Notes: generated from the letters alone by a model not told the origin. A stretch of DNA of 64,000 nt from Alviniconcha marisindica (GCA_018857735.1 JABMCL010002167.1:602501-666500); one strand, 5' to 3'; shown: positions 12,161 to 23,671, counted from the stretch's first letter. A program made the numbers and translations.

Positions 12161-13252
12161 TGGTGGCTCACCTGACTGCGATGACTGACCCTTTGGACTC
12201 CTGCTTCCGTGCCAAACAGATACAACTTTTCGTCATTCACTTGCAATTACACCACAGTCACTTACTTGACAGTCGATCATAATGGCCGTATTGGCAGGGC
12301 AAAACACAAGTAACCAAATCCAAACTAACAGCTTGTGTTCATATCACAAATCACATTGCTGGTTGGCGGTAATAGCTGAATGAACCCGGAAGTTGGCAAT
12401 CAGAAAGGCAGAATTTTTGTTCCGTAGCCAAACATGGAATTTGTAAAGCTATGGTTGGACGTACATACTGCTCCTGGCAGTTTAAAAAATAAAAATAAAT
12501 TTTTTATCATTTATTTTTTATAAAGTGTACGGGAGCTGAGGCGGGGAGGGACGGGCTCACTTCCGACTGTTTGTTTTTCTGGACCCACTGGTCTTGGAAA
12601 ACCTTAGGTGACTGTGTTCCTTGAGCAAGGGTCTATTGTCAGAGACACTGTGGTGTACGTTACTTGTTAACGAAAAACTATCCGTCTGGTCACACAGGGG
12701 CAAGGCCACCCCAGTCAAGCGTATATATATCTCCGCTGTATCAAAATCGTTTCGCTCATTTTCTGAAGACGATTGCTTTGCGCCGGAATATGGAACCATG
12801 CTTCATGGGGTTTTAAAAGGCTTACAAGTCCAGTCAGGTCAAAAATGAACGTATGTACAACTTCTTACACATCATTATTTAAAAAAAAAAAAAAAAAAAA
12901 AAAGATCAAGCGCCATGTTCCTCACCAATGTTTTTGAACTGTATGTTCAGTGCGGCGCCCGAGTGACCAATTTCATAATACTTCTCGAAGGCATGGGTGT
13001 CATGTTCCCCCACCAATAGCATTAGTCTGTTATTCTTTACACAAGCACATTTCTTTTCATAAATCTTTGGTCCTCTTGGCCAATCATACTTCGTACACAA
13101 TCATCCCGGCAGCACCCATTTAAAAAAAAAAAAAAAAAATCGGTCGGACTCTCATTCATCAACCAGACCCATCTGTCGCAAACGCCCTGCTCCTTCGAAT
13201 TCTGAGAACCCAATGCCCCTCTCAGAATCAGCAAACCCGTTTCCGTTTCAGC

Positions 13253-13627
13253 AAAGCGTCTTCTTCCCACCATATCATTATAACTATCTTCCTTCTGCAG
13301 AGTGAAGATGACGTTATTTCTGTTGCAAAGCTTCTTCTTCCCAACATATCGTTATAACTAACTTCCTTCTGCAGAGTGAAGATGACGTTATTTCTGTTGC
13401 AAAGCTTCTTCTTCCCACCACATCGTTATAACTAACTTCCTTCTGCACAGTGAAGATGACGTTATTTCTGTTGCAAAGCTTCTTCTTCCCACCATATCGT
13501 TATAACTAACTTCCTTCTGCACAGTGAAGATGACGTTATTTCTGTTGCAAAGCTTCTTCTTCCCACCATATCGTTATAACTAACTTCCTTCTGCACAGTG
13601 AAGATGACGTTATTTCTGTTGCAAAGC
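13253..13627 (+). repeat. 74-bp tandem repeat, five copies
   Basis: Five nearly identical 74-bp units containing aaagcttcttcttccc, tcgttataactaacttcc and gaagatgacgttatttctg. The first copy is the most diverged. The array lies downstream of the TSC22 stop codon on the minus strand, so it could be transcribed in the 3' UTR. The cgttataact and tgacgtta segments recur with exact spacing. Confidence 0.92.
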
Positions 13628-13652
13628 AACCGGTGAGTCTCCCAGGTGCCAT

Positions 13653-13664
13653 TTTCAACACACA

Positions 13665-13695
<31 letters not shown>

Positions 13696-13700
13696 GCGCT
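13653..13700. repeat. (CA)n(CG)n microsatellite
   Basis: A CA run passes directly into a pure CG run of about ten dinucleotides. Alternating purine-pyrimidine tracts of this type can adopt Z-DNA. Confidence 0.9.
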
Positions 13701-13904
13701 CATATGCACACACAAGGAAATTACATCGCCCATGACGACTCCTGTTCACTGTCCCGTGGACTACAACCGTGTTGAAATCTGTGTTAAGGCAGGTCACATC
13801 AATTACATAGTGATTGTCATCAGCTGTTGATCACTCCATCCTGCTGTGTTGTCATAATACATACGAGTTTATATTATATATATATGTAAATCTTTTCTTT
13901 TTCC

Positions 13905-14676
13905 ACCCCCCCCCCCCCCCCCCCCACATCATCAACATCCTCCCCAATCTTTTGCCCCCAAATCGTCACCCCACCTTTCTAAAAGTCCGATTTCGTGACC
14001 TTGTTTCCGCTGGATTTCTAAAATTCAACTGCTCATCGTCCACTCGTCCCTTCACGTTGGTCTCATCACAGGAGGCGGCGGGGGGGTCTGCCCGCCCTCG
14101 GTCGCTGGCAGCAAGCAGCCTCTCCGGGCGGGCGGGGGGTCCAGTCTCTCCGGGCCGCCTGTCTGTCTGTTCTTCCTAGGGGTGGTCAGCATCACCCGAG
14201 CCACTCGCTCGCCTGCCACCGCTGACGGCCACGTGGCAAACACACGAACGAACAGAACGAACGGCGAGGCGAGAACCGCCGCACCAGCGCTGCTGTCCGG
14301 CCCACGCTGCTGACCGGGCGGTCAGCCGGGTTCAAGCCCTCGCTCCCACCAACCGGGGGGCCACCGTGGACCCACCACCAACCACCACTAGCTCTCTTCG
14401 CAACAAACAAACAAAACAAAAAAAAACAAAAAGCGGGGCACCCTCACCCTCTCCCAGGTCGTCGAGGAGGAGGAGGAGGAGGAGGAGGAGGAGGTGGTGG
14501 TGGTGAAGGAACCCCCACACCACACCCCCCCCCGTCTCTCCACACCCCCTTTCGGATTCAGCTGAGGTGGCAGCGGCCGGAACTTCCTCGCTAGTGTGTG
14601 TGAGCATGCTAGCAGCAACACCATCAACATTCAGAAGGCCTGGTGAGCGTGCGTTGGGGTGTGTGCGATGGTGGGC

Positions 14677-14715
<39 letters not shown>

Positions 14716-14787
14716 CGGGCGGGCGGGCACGCCGTACGGGCCCGGAACGGAAAGAGTCCAGCACCAAGTGGCATGGCGCACGGGTCG
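13905..14787 (-). other. TSC22D: presumed 3' UTR of the TSC22 gene, proximal part
   Basis: GC-rich sequence directly downstream of the minus-strand stop codon at 14790-14788. It contains an AGG/CCT triplet run at 14465-14500, a GGCA/GCCT tetranucleotide run at 14679-14716 and a C run at 13908-13925. No clear poly(A) signal lies close by. The first minus-strand AATAAA I see is at 12515-12510 and its use is unproven. The extent of the UTR is therefore inferred only. Confidence 0.45.
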
Positions 14788-15018
14788 TTATGAGGAGGAG
14801 GAAGGGGTGTGCGAGGTCATGAACTGCTGCAGGAGCGGGTTCTGCAGCGGGGGCAGCGGCGGCGGCAGCTTGGCCAGGGTCTCCGGGGTGGCGTCGTTGC
14901 GCAGGACCTTGTTCTCGTACTCCACGGCGCGCATGCGCTCCACCAGCTCCTTGATCTGCTCCTTGAGCACCTCCACCTCCTCCCGCACCGCGTACATCAG
15001 GTGCGACTTGACCAGGTC
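14788..15018 (-). CDS. TSC22D: TSC22-domain protein, terminal coding exon (TSC box and leucine zipper)
   Basis: This exon encodes the last 76 residues of a TSC22/GILZ/bunched-family protein. It opens with [18 protein letters not shown], the TSC box, and runs through [10 protein letters not shown] into a short leucine zipper (YENKVLRN). It then has ATPETLAKL, matching the family's ASPEQLAQF-type end, and closes with a Pro-rich [11 protein letters not shown] and a Ser tail. The family forms homo- and heterodimers through this zipper and acts in transcriptional control, growth and stress signalling. The acceptor is a clear gggttgcag before 15018 and the frame is phase 0. The stop is TAA at 14790-14788. 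It follows either the 39.4-kb exon (IDNKIEQAM) or the alternative 22.6-kb first exon; both donors are phase 0. The downstream 3' UTR is GC-rich. Confidence 0.96.
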   Translation of the reverse strand, partial: DLVKSHLMYAVREEVEVLKEQIKELVERMRAVEYENKVLRNDATPETLAKLPPPLPPLQNPLLQQFMTSHTPSSSS

Positions 15019-15269
15019 CTGCAACCCACACAGACAGACACCACTGAGCTCGCTGTCCTCCTCGTAGCTTCTAGCAATGCAGGGCCACTGCCAACGTCGG
15101 CATGTGGGGGCACACAACGAAACCGATATTACCGCTATAAAGTGTAATACTATTGCTTAGATATCATATACACGCCAGCCGACATGCACACCAGCTCCCC
15201 ACCCCCTCCCCCATCACACACACACACACACACAAAGAAACCACACCAATAACGATAGGTCATGTGAGC

Positions 15270-15900
15270 ATGAGCCACAAACAGGTAGTAACCGTAACCA
15301 CAAGCAGGTGGCAAAATCGAGCTACAGACAAACAGGTAGTGACCGAAACCACAAACGGGTGGCTAACTTGAGCCACAGACAACAGGTAATGAAAGTAACC
15401 ACAAACAGGTAGTAAACACGAACCTCTGACAAACGGGTAGAGACCAAAACAACAAACAGGTGGCAGACTCGAGCCACAGACAACAGGCAATGAAAGTGAC
15501 CACAAACAGGTAGTAAACACGAACCTCAGACAGACAGGTAGTGACCGAAACCACAAACAGGTGGCAGACCCGAGCCACAGACAACAGGCAATGAAAGTGA
15601 CCACAAACAGGTAGTAAACACGAACCTCAGACAGACAGGTAGTGACCGAAACCACAAACAGGTGGCAGACCCGAGCCAGACAAACTGGCAGTGACCATGA
15701 CCACAAACAGGTGGCAAACAGATAAACAGACAATGAAAGTGACCACAAACCGGTGGTAAACACGAGCCTCAGACAAACAGGTAGTGAACTTGAGCAACGG
15801 ACTAGAAGCTAACAGTGAACGGGAATCACAGATAAACATGCAGTGACCTTGAGCCACAAATCGGTAGCCAACACCAGCCACAGACAAACAGGTATAGATA
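15270..15900. repeat. about 101-bp higher-order tandem repeat
   Basis: Units with ccacaaacaggtggcag, gagccacagacaacaggc and gtaaacacgaacctcag form a three-part repeat of about 101 bp, seen about five times and decaying toward 15900. Each part is a variant of an ancestral monomer of roughly 30-36 bp (accacaaacaggt). It lies in the intron just upstream of the TSC-box exon. Minus-strand open frames of Cys/Leu/Val are artefacts of the repeat. Confidence 0.9.
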
Positions 15901-16017
15901 AGAACTTGGACCTCGGCACAAACACCGGTAGCAAGCAAAGACAAAGGGAGGAATCTTTGCTGGTAGTGAAACTGAGCGAAGCAATGATCAGTGAGTGATG
16001 AATGACGGGGCCTACGC

Positions 16018-16042
16018 CAGGCAGGCAGGCAGGCAGGCAGGT
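16018..16042. repeat. GGCA tetranucleotide run
   Basis: A short run of aggc units. The same tetranucleotide run occurs at 14679-14716 in the presumed 3' UTR. Confidence 0.8.
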
Positions 16043-16195
16043 AGACCTTGACTCTCCACAAGTCAGAACGCTCGCACCTTGAACTAGGTAAGGCACAGAC
16101 AGGGGAAGGGGCCCAGAACAGTTCAGTAGATTAGGCAAGCGAGTTAGACCCGCCACAAGATAACGCTGACGGTAGGAGCACTGAGCGAGCGAGCG

Positions 16196-16212
16196 GGCGA
16201 GCGAGAGAGAGC

Positions 16213-16277
<65 letters not shown>
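16196..16277. repeat. GA microsatellite
   Basis: Nearly pure GA repeat of about 80 bp with a few interruptions. It lies in the last intron of the TSC22 gene. Confidence 0.95.
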
Positions 16278-16280
<3 letters not shown>

Positions 16281-16576
16281 CAGAGCTAGCTCAGTGGGTA
16301 GGAAGATACCCAGCAACAGTCAGCGCGCGTGCCGTAAAGAAAACATACTTCGAGGTGCCGGCGTTACCGAGCCAAGGTTACCAAGACCCCCCGGTGACCC
16401 GAGCCCAGCTGAAAACACCGGGCAGACCCCGGTATGGGTCAGCCTGTAGCGTAGAGCAACGCGGCTTGCGCCCGCTGGGCATGTTATTGACTGAAACACT
16501 GAGGAGACCGGCGGAATCAAAAACACGACGGTGAACTCTTGAGGACTCCGACGAAAGAGGGTTGAGAAAATGGGAT

Positions 16577-16586
16577 GTGTGTGTGT

Positions 16587-16640
<54 letters not shown>

Positions 16641-16655
16641 TGGAAGGGGGGGGGG
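16577..16655. repeat. GT microsatellite followed by a G run
   Basis: GT repeat of about 60 bp ending in an uninterrupted G run. The open frames through it on both strands are artefacts. Confidence 0.95.
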
Positions 16656-17033
16656 GGGAAACCACACCATCCAAACTAGCGACTGGTGCGTTCGTACAAT
16701 TGAAATCATGAAGCTAGGCCGGTCAGTAACCTTTCGTCTCTCTTTTTGCAATACTTGCCAAGACGACACGGGAAAGAAAAGACAGACCAGCGGCGTAGGT
16801 GGGTGGGTGAGTGGGGGGTGGGTGAGGGGATGAAGAAAAGATGTGGGTACACATCTTAGGGGGGGCACCTTTCCCTCTCGCGAAGTGGGCGCACCATTTT
16901 GTCCACGGCCAGCAAGTATACGGAACCCGCCCCAAAGACGTCACTCTTCAATGGGACAGGTTATTTCTGGAGTCCGTCGCGTACAGAATCCGCACACGGG
17001 ACAAACGCCCAAGTCTCAAAGTAAACTCTTCAC

Positions 17034-17052
17034 ACACACACACACAGAGGGG

Positions 17053-17101
<49 letters not shown>

Positions 17102-17156
17102 GGAGAGAGAGAGAGGGGAACTTCATTACACAAAAAGGGGGGAAAGGGGAAAGGGG

Positions 17157-17187
<31 letters not shown>

Positions 17188-17245
17188 GAGAGAGAGAAAA
17201 AGAGAGGAACTCGGGTTTTTTAAAGGGAGGGAGGGGGGGGGGAGG

Positions 17246-17281
<36 letters not shown>

Positions 17282-17290
17282 CAGACAGAG
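17034..17290. repeat. GA-rich compound microsatellite
   Basis: CA, GA and GGGA tracts followed by GACA units, almost purely purine on the plus strand for about 250 bp. The Arg/Glu and Ser/Leu open frames here are artefacts. Confidence 0.95.
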
Positions 17291-17735
17291 CGCAGAAAGG
17301 CCATATAAGGCCAAAGGAAGAAAGGGGTGGAGGAAGAATGTGAACTGAGCAGACGAGCCACATTATGACCAGGTAAGCCCCCTTTTGTCGTTTCGGCAAA
17401 CGGATCTCGCGTCAGTCTGTGTTGGCGAGCCGCATGCCGCATAAAGTGATAAACCCATCCCTTGCGAGACCGGTCCAGGTTGCCTGCACTGTGCCCAGTG
17501 TGGGTGGCTCGAAGGGTAGGTATGCGTGTACAGGTAATTATGGCGTGCGGTAGACGTCAGCCCCGCCAGCTGTGCAGCACTAACGCCGAGGCGTGGGAGG
17601 AAGACTTAACAGTAAACCCGCGGGTTGATGGTCTGATACCCGCGGTAAGGACCGGAAGCAATGCGGGTCGATACGGCTGAAGGTCGAGAAACTGCTGTAG
17701 TCATCGGGAAGCAGGTAGACAGATCTACGCTCACA

Positions 17736-17901
17736 CATAGTTCAGGAGCCGTGTGAGAGTCGAGATGGCCGTCCTGGGCTGTCCGTCCTAACGAGCCTTC
17801 TGGTTTTTCGTGGACGTAAAGCTATATTGAATCGTGCTTCGGCATTGGTCTCAGCTTGTCCCTAATATGTCAACTGACATCTGAGGACATTAAGCAACAC
17901 C
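17736..17901 (-). repeat. 165-bp dispersed repeat family, copy 2
   Basis: Inverted relative to copy 1: it reads catagttcaggagccgtgtg on the plus strand and ends with gaggacattaagcaacacc. Identity to the other copies is high across the whole element. Confidence 0.85.
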
Positions 17902-17966
17902 ACCTACCTACCTAGATCTACGCTGGCTGAGAATTACCATAGTGATCAGAACAGACGGACCTAAAT

Positions 17967-18172
17967 GAGCCGGTTTGGCCCAGCGGTAAGGCGTTAGGTT
18001 ATTAAGCAGGGGGGCCTCGGTTCGAATCCGCTTCGGCTCTTTCTCTTCTAAAGTTGTGATCTGTGGACACTGTCTTGTGATTTTGTCCCTCACAATTAAT
18101 GAAACATTTAAAATGGCTCTCATCGCTCCCATTTTAATGCAGGGGTCATTCTGGTGGCGACAGTGTAGCGAT
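17967..18172 (+). mobile_element. tRNA-derived SINE, copy A
   Basis: The head is tRNA-like, with an A box (tggcccagcggt, 17976-17987) and a B box (ggttcgaatcc, 18019-18029) at normal Pol III spacing, followed by cttcggct that pairs with the start. The body contains tctgtggacactgtcttgtg and aaaatggctctcatcg, then ttctggtggcgacagtgtag. The same body occurs in copies B, C and D, so this is a SINE and not a working tRNA gene: the anticodon arm region is not a clean cloverleaf. Confidence 0.85.
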
Positions 18173-18278
18173 AGCTATATACTGAAATCCCCTCTTCGCC
18201 CACCTCCATAAACCTTGTGGTTTCTGTGGACGTTAAGCAACATGTTTACTTAATTAGGCGGACCTTGCAGGTCTACTG

Positions 18279-19240
18279 TGGAAAGGATCGGAAAACAGGT
18301 GGGCATGCTGGTTGAGCACTGTCGTAAGGACCGGGAAACAGGTGGGCATGCTGGTTGAGCACTGTCGTAAGGACCGGGAAACAGGTGGGCATGCTGGTTG
18401 AGCACTGTCGTGAGGACCGGGAAACAGGTGGGCATGCTGGTAAGCATTATCGTAAGGACCGGGAAACAGGTGGGCATGCTGGTTGAGCACTGTCGTGAGG
18501 ACCGGGAAACAGGTGGGCATGCTGGTTGAGCATTATCGTAAGGACCGGGAAACAGGTGGACATGCTGGTTGAGCACTGTCGTGAGGACCGGGAAACAGGT
18601 GGGCATGCTGGTTGAGCATTATCGTAAGGACCGGGAAACGGGTGGACATGCTGGTTGAGCACTGTCGTAAGGACCGGGAAACAGGTGGGCATGCTGGTTG
18701 AGCACTGTCGTAAGGACCGGGAAACAGGTGGACATGCTGGTTGAGCATTATCGTAAGGACCGGGAAACAGGTGGACATGCTGGTTGAGCATTATCGTAAG
18801 GACCGGGAAACAGGTGGACATGCTGGCTCAGCACTGTTGTAAGGACCGGGAAACAGGTGGGCATGCTGGTTGAGCACTGTCGTAAGGACCGGGAAACAGG
18901 TGGACATGCTGGTCAAGCATTATCGTAAGGACCGGGAAACAGGTGGACATGCTGGTTGAGCACTGTCGTAAGGACCGGGAAACAGGTGGGCATGCTGGTT
19001 GAGCACTGTCGTAAGGACCGGGAAACAGGTGGACATGCTGGTCAAGCATTATCTTAAGGACCGGGAAACAGGTGGACATGCTGGCACAGCACTGTTGTAA
19101 GGACCAGGAAACAGGTGGACATGCTGGCTCAGCACTGTTGTAAGGACCGGGAAACAGGTGGACATGCTGGCTCAGCACTGTCGTAAGGACCGGGAAACAG
19201 GTGGACATGCTGGCTGTAGCATTGCGGTAAGAATCGAAAG
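18279..19240. repeat. 43-bp tandem repeat, about 22 copies
   Basis: Units of aaggaccgggaaacaggtgg plus catgctggttgagcactgtcgt. Two alternating variants are interleaved without fixed order: one carries cactgtcgt and the other cattatcgt, along with gtgggcat versus gtggacat. Copies at the right end are more diverged. A run of C follows at 19300-19313. It has no unique spacers, so it is not a CRISPR-like array. Confidence 0.95.
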
Positions 19241-19768
19241 GCGGGTGGGCACGCAGGTTCAGAACTCGCCAACTCAATAATGCAGCGATTTCTACTACCC
19301 CCCCCCCCCCCCCATCTCTGCTGATAACGATCACAACCCCTCAAGAGCAGGCGCTTCAATGACACGGGCAAGCGGTTCGTTGCACTAAGCTCTGCAATGC
19401 AGGTCGCCTTCTTTGAATGCCTAGCTTGGCAGCTGAAAAAGGCTGGCAGGGTGATCGCTAAAAGAAAGGTAATCATATTCAATCAGCGGATGCCGATCGG
19501 GTCCACTGAACAGGACAGAACGGGCGGGCGGGGCCGACGCTGTGAAAGGTTAGCGTACGTTCCGAGGACGAAGAGAGACGAAACCATTTAGGAACAAGTT
19601 TACACAGCCAATTATTTCTTGGCCCCAATTTTACGTCCCAGTTGACGATCATGCACTGCCTTAGCGAGTTTGGTTACAAACGGTTCAGCGGTTACGAATA
19701 GTTTTTTTCTGGACAAAGCCCGTGCACATGGACTGATAGAAACACAGACACGGTGATTCCAGTATCCC

Positions 19769-19800
19769 GCCCCCCCCCCCCCCCCCCCAAAAAAAAAAGA
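19769..19800. repeat. C and A homopolymer runs
   Basis: A C run of about 18 followed by an A run. Comparable C runs occur at 20142-20169 and 21531-21544. They are noise for gene finding but may mark assembly-sensitive sites. Confidence 0.9.
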
Positions 19801-20283
19801 AAGAAAGAAGAATCCTGTTACTGAAGTACACACACACACAAACGAGAAGGGGACCTTGACTTCTGCGTCCGTGGTAGCCCAATGCGAGGCAGTCAGCCAA
19901 AAAACATACTGGCGGAAGACGTCAGCTGCCTCACTGATGTCTTCGACTGGCTGCACCCTCGCTGCACTAATGTCCGTCCCAAGCTGGTGCAGCTTAACGT
20001 CATTATTTTATTACCCCCGAGTCCCTGACACTTTTTTTCCCCCTTCTTCCCCAGGCCACTATTGATTGAGTAGCACACAAAACGACTTGGCACGAATCCC
20101 CTGGCCGCCTCTTGGAAAGGCTTCTTCTCTCTTCTTCTTCTCCCCCCCCCCCCCCCCCCCCCCCCCCCCGGCTTAAGCAAAAGATTGATTCCTGGAGAAT
20201 AGTCCAAACTGCCTTTGGGCAAGCGACAGTTAAAAGATACACACGGTGAAACCTCAAACTCCTTGAGGGGGTGGGGTGTGTGT

Positions 20284-20390
20284 GTTTGGGGGGTGGGGGG
20301 TTGCAGGAGTGTTCGTGCCACTCTATCAGGTCTTCAAAACAGGGGTTGCAGGAGTGTTCGTGTCACTCTATCAGGTCTTCAAAACAAAGA
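20284..20390 (+). repeat. short tandem duplication
   Basis: Two copies of a segment containing gttgcaggagtgttcgtg and cactctatcaggtcttcaaa, spaced by about 42 bp. Confidence 0.8.
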
Positions 20391-20750
20391 TACGGCCTAG
20401 ACAGAGAACAGCTCTATTCTCGTTTTTCCTCCTAGAAATGGGACAGAAACCAGCCAGTTGGCTAATTAAATATCTAAAGTCAACATCCTGTCAACCACAG
20501 AGGACGAAGAAGCCACTGTACCACAAATGGCATATATGTGTACATACATACATACATGTACAGTAAGTACCTAACCTGGTGTTTTACGCCCAGTCAACCA
20601 GTACGGTTACATCAGGGCGACTACATGTACAGAGCCGGTTAGAATCTAATCTGGCAATGATCGAAGACAGGATCCATCAGTCAAGTTCTGCATGCAGCAA
20701 GCTTCACAGCAGTGCTCAGCTGACTGGGATACGGGACTAACCGGTTTCTG

Positions 20751-20965
20751 TGAGCCAGTTTGGCCTAGCGGTAAGGCATTAGATTGGTAAGCGGAAGGAC
20801 CTCGGTTCAATACCGCCTTGGCTCTCCTTTCTCTTCAAAAAGGTTGTGGTTTGTGGACACTGTCCGGTGACTTTGTCCATCAATTCCAACTGAAACATTA
20901 AAATGGCTCTCATCTCTGCCCATCTTAATGCGGGTATCATTCTGGTGGTGACAGTGCAGCGATAG
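20751..20965 (+). mobile_element. tRNA-derived SINE, copy B
   Basis: Same family as copy A: A box in ttggcctagcgg (20760-20771), B box ggttcaatacc (20804-20814), then ggttgtggtttgtggacac, aaaatggctctcatctctgc and attctggtggtgacagtgca. Substitutions relative to copy A are spread along the whole length. Confidence 0.87.
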
Positions 20966-21051
20966 GTACATAATCTCCCTCTCCCCCAACCTCCATACCC
21001 CCTTCTCCCCGTTCCTAATAAGCCTTATCGCTGTATCAGTGTATCAACCCT

Positions 21052-21530
21052 GCTTCCCAGACTGATGAAGAAGAATAACAAGCGGAGGAGGCCCCGCCCG
21101 TGACTTCGCTGTCACTGTGGTCAGCACTGACAAGCTAGCTCGCAACTCCAGGCACTGGTTTCCGACATCCTTCCTCCAAAGGAGGAACAACAGCTCTGCT
21201 CCTCCGAAGAAGGCAGGTGCCGGAAAGCGGAAAGCGATGCTAGGTGTGTGAGCCACACTATCAGCACTGTCAATGTCATACGCCGCACCGGCCACCCAGA
21301 CTGATAAAGATTAGCATGCGAAGGAGGGGGCACCCGTAAACTCGCTGTGGTCAGCACAATCCAGCTCTACCAAAAAGGGGTCTAAAAAAAATCAAAAAAA
21401 TCGAGGGGTGGTATCAACACTGTCATTACCGGCTACCCAGTCTGACGGAGAAGAATAACCAGCGAAGGAGGCCGGCCGGCCCTGCCCGTGAACTCGCAGT
21501 GGTCAGCACAATCCGGCTCTACCAACAGCA
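21052..21530. repeat. three related units around GAAGAATAACAAGCGGAGGAGG
   Basis: Segments near 21052-21130, 21290-21380 and 21425-21530 share a head (cccagactgatgaagaagaa), then gaggaggcc, cccgtgaactcgc and gtggtcagcac. They are diverged and unevenly spaced, with the dispersed element at 21146 between the first two. Class unknown. Confidence 0.65.
21146..21255 (-). repeat. dispersed element with GCTTTCCGGCACCTT end, copy 1
   Basis: On the minus strand it reads agcatcgctttccg ... ttccggcacctgccttcttc ... ggaaggatgtcggaaaccag. It matches the copies at 38121-38190 and 61410-61476. The ends show no clear target duplication. Confidence 0.6.
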
Positions 21531-22595
21531 CCCCCCCCCCCCCCAAGGTGCGGCAGACTACGCAAAGGCCGGCCGTCGCATATACCGGCCCATGGGAAGC
21601 TGCTGAAGCAGGACGAGTACAGAAGAAGAAAAAAATACTGTTTCCAAGGCGAGTGTGTGCCAACAAACTGAAGAATGATGTCATCCCCGTTATCGATCCA
21701 CCGGGTGGGCTTGCTCCGGATACCCTAGCACCATGAAGTGCCACGAACGCCTCCCACTGACTCGGGGATGTTCCGGATTAGCTGTAGATTCGTCGACGTC
21801 TGATCGAGCCGACTTGTTTTCAGCAAATGTCGGGGCCACGAATAGCGCCAGGCGTTGAGCGTACGTCATTCCGACCAGTTCTGATCACGGGTCATGCGCA
21901 CTTTACGTGCGGAAAAATCCGCTAGCATAGACGTTTCCGGAACATGAAAGAATCAGGCCCACACGTACACTATTTTCGTGGCTAACGATCTAATTTCGCA
22001 ACCTACACTGTACGCACAGAAACATTAAAAACCATCCTCCTCCACCGATCAAAGGTTACAGCGCTATAAATACACCCCTCGAGTGACCGTCAAATGTGGG
22101 TTCCTTCTAGGTTATAAAGTGACCAGAACGAACTACTTGCGAGAAACCGGCGACCATGAAAACGGGGCGGGCGTGGCACAAATGACACATGAACAGCAGA
22201 AGAAAAATCAGCTTCTACATCAGTCATTATATATTTAAAAAAAATATATATATATATAAAAGTAAGCATGCCAGTATGCCTGCACTTTCTAATCAAAGAG
22301 GCTCCGAACTGAAAATGCGACACATACCGACAGTGACACTCCAGTCAGCTGTTCCCGTCCGCTCGAACAACCCCATTAATTAATTTAATTAAATTAATGC
22401 CAAAATAACCTGAGGGCAGAAACTGACGTGGCCTGCTGACGTACCGGCGAGGAAGGAGGTCTCCGAGACCCGCCCAACGTACAAACGGTACACCCCCGAG
22501 CCATCGCCGGATCGGACGGGCAGAGCGCAGGAAGAAAAATCGAAGCGGAAGAAGGATCGAGAAGGTCGGTGTGTTTAGCCGGGTAGCGTACTCAC

Positions 22596-22709
22596 CACGT
22601 AATCGTTCATGGACTGCAGCGCCGTTTTTCGCCCCTTCATGGCCTGGCGACAACTCGCCTGGGCCCTGTCGACTGCCACACTCATCTCCATCGTCTGCAC
22701 CCCGGGCAT
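22596..22709 (-). CDS. TSC22D: TSC22-domain protein, alternative first coding exon (short isoform)
   Basis: A 38-codon open frame begins at an ATG at 22709, two codons after an in-frame TGA, and ends at a strong donor (GTG|GTGAGT). The encoded start is MPGVQTMEMSVAVDRAQ and the end is ALQSMNDYV. The donor is phase 0 and so joins directly to DLVKSH of the exon ending at 15018. It lies between the 39.4-kb exon and the TSC-box exon, so it can only be used as an alternative start, replacing the IDNKIEQAM exon. TSC22-family genes in flies and vertebrates typically have such internal promoters for short isoforms. The sequence upstream is CpG-rich, as expected for a promoter. I do not recognise this N-terminus in other family members. 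A second in-frame ATG lies at 22691. Transcript data would settle use. Confidence 0.75.
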
Positions 22710-23240
22710 GCCTCAGTGATCAGCTCGGCTCTCCGCAACCACAAGGAAAGAACCTAATCACGCACCAAGTCACCAAACTCGGGGAAACCGCTTGAAACGA
22801 CTCGCGGAAAGCGCGCGGAAGGCAGCAGGGTCTATTATTGGAGCAACGACCTGTCTCAAGACGAATATAAAGGCGCTCCAACTGGGTCAGCCCCGAGCGC
22901 ACGACGCCCAGCCGACCAATGGGAGCGCAGCACACAGCTCGCGCGTGGAGCCTACACAACAACTGGAACGCGTGGCGACTTGACGCTTGTTGCCAGCGCG
23001 TGCAAAGGGAAAACAAGCCGGACTGAGCGAGGCCCTGACTCATTGACGGAAGCCAGCTCTTCCAGCGGGCGGGGCCAACAACAGCCGCCAACCACGGCAG
23101 CAGAACAGCTCGACTCGCCACTCCGCGCAGTCACCTCCGCCGCTATTCTCCCGTCAGCGCGGGCGGCCGAGGACGCTTTTTCGGCCCAGAATAGCTCCGG
23201 GCGGGGCTATTTTCCTACCCGACTCGCGCCGTTCTGAAGC
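22710..23240 (-). promoter_or_regulatory. CpG-rich putative internal promoter
   Basis: A GC- and CpG-rich stretch with little simple repeat lies immediately upstream, in minus-strand sense, of the alternative first exon. It includes gcggaaagcgcgcggaagg and several ggcgggg-type elements that resemble ETS and GC-box sites. No minus-strand TATA box is evident. A plus-strand tataaagg lies at 22866-22873, so divergent transcription is conceivable. The call rests on base composition and position only. Confidence 0.5.
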
Positions 23241-23504
23241 AGCCTTGGACGGCGCCAAGCGGAGCCGATCAGCTGTTGATGGGTAAAGTAGGACACGGTG
23301 TACTCAGCTGGAGCACTGCTTAGTGGAGCGCTGTACCAAATAAGGAAGGAAGGCCGGCCCACATTCAGGATACGTGGGGTCAACCCCAGGGAAGGTGAAA
23401 AATACCCTTATGTAAGTACAGGAGCAAAACAAACCGCGAGGCGATAGAAAGTGCGTACATCATCACAATCATCCTCCACGAACAGCAGTCATCAGCAAGC
23501 TAGC

Positions 23505-23587
23505 GGTGTGTGTGTGTGTGTGTGGGGGGGGGGGTATGTGTGTGTGCGTGCGCGTACGCGTGTGTGTGTGCGTGCGTGCGTGTGCAT

Positions 23588-23668
<81 letters not shown>
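23505..23668. repeat. GT then GA compound microsatellite
   Basis: GT runs with a G run and CG interruptions pass abruptly into a pure GA run. All open frames here are artefacts. Confidence 0.95.

Positions 23669-23671
<3 letters not shown>

Noticed and set aside
17967..18045. tRNA gene
   Set aside because: The A and B boxes are present, but the cloverleaf is imperfect and the same flanking body follows in other copies, so it is a SINE head.
18279..19240. Regular direct repeats, considered as a CRISPR array
   Set aside because: Units are contiguous without unique spacers, and the window is eukaryotic.
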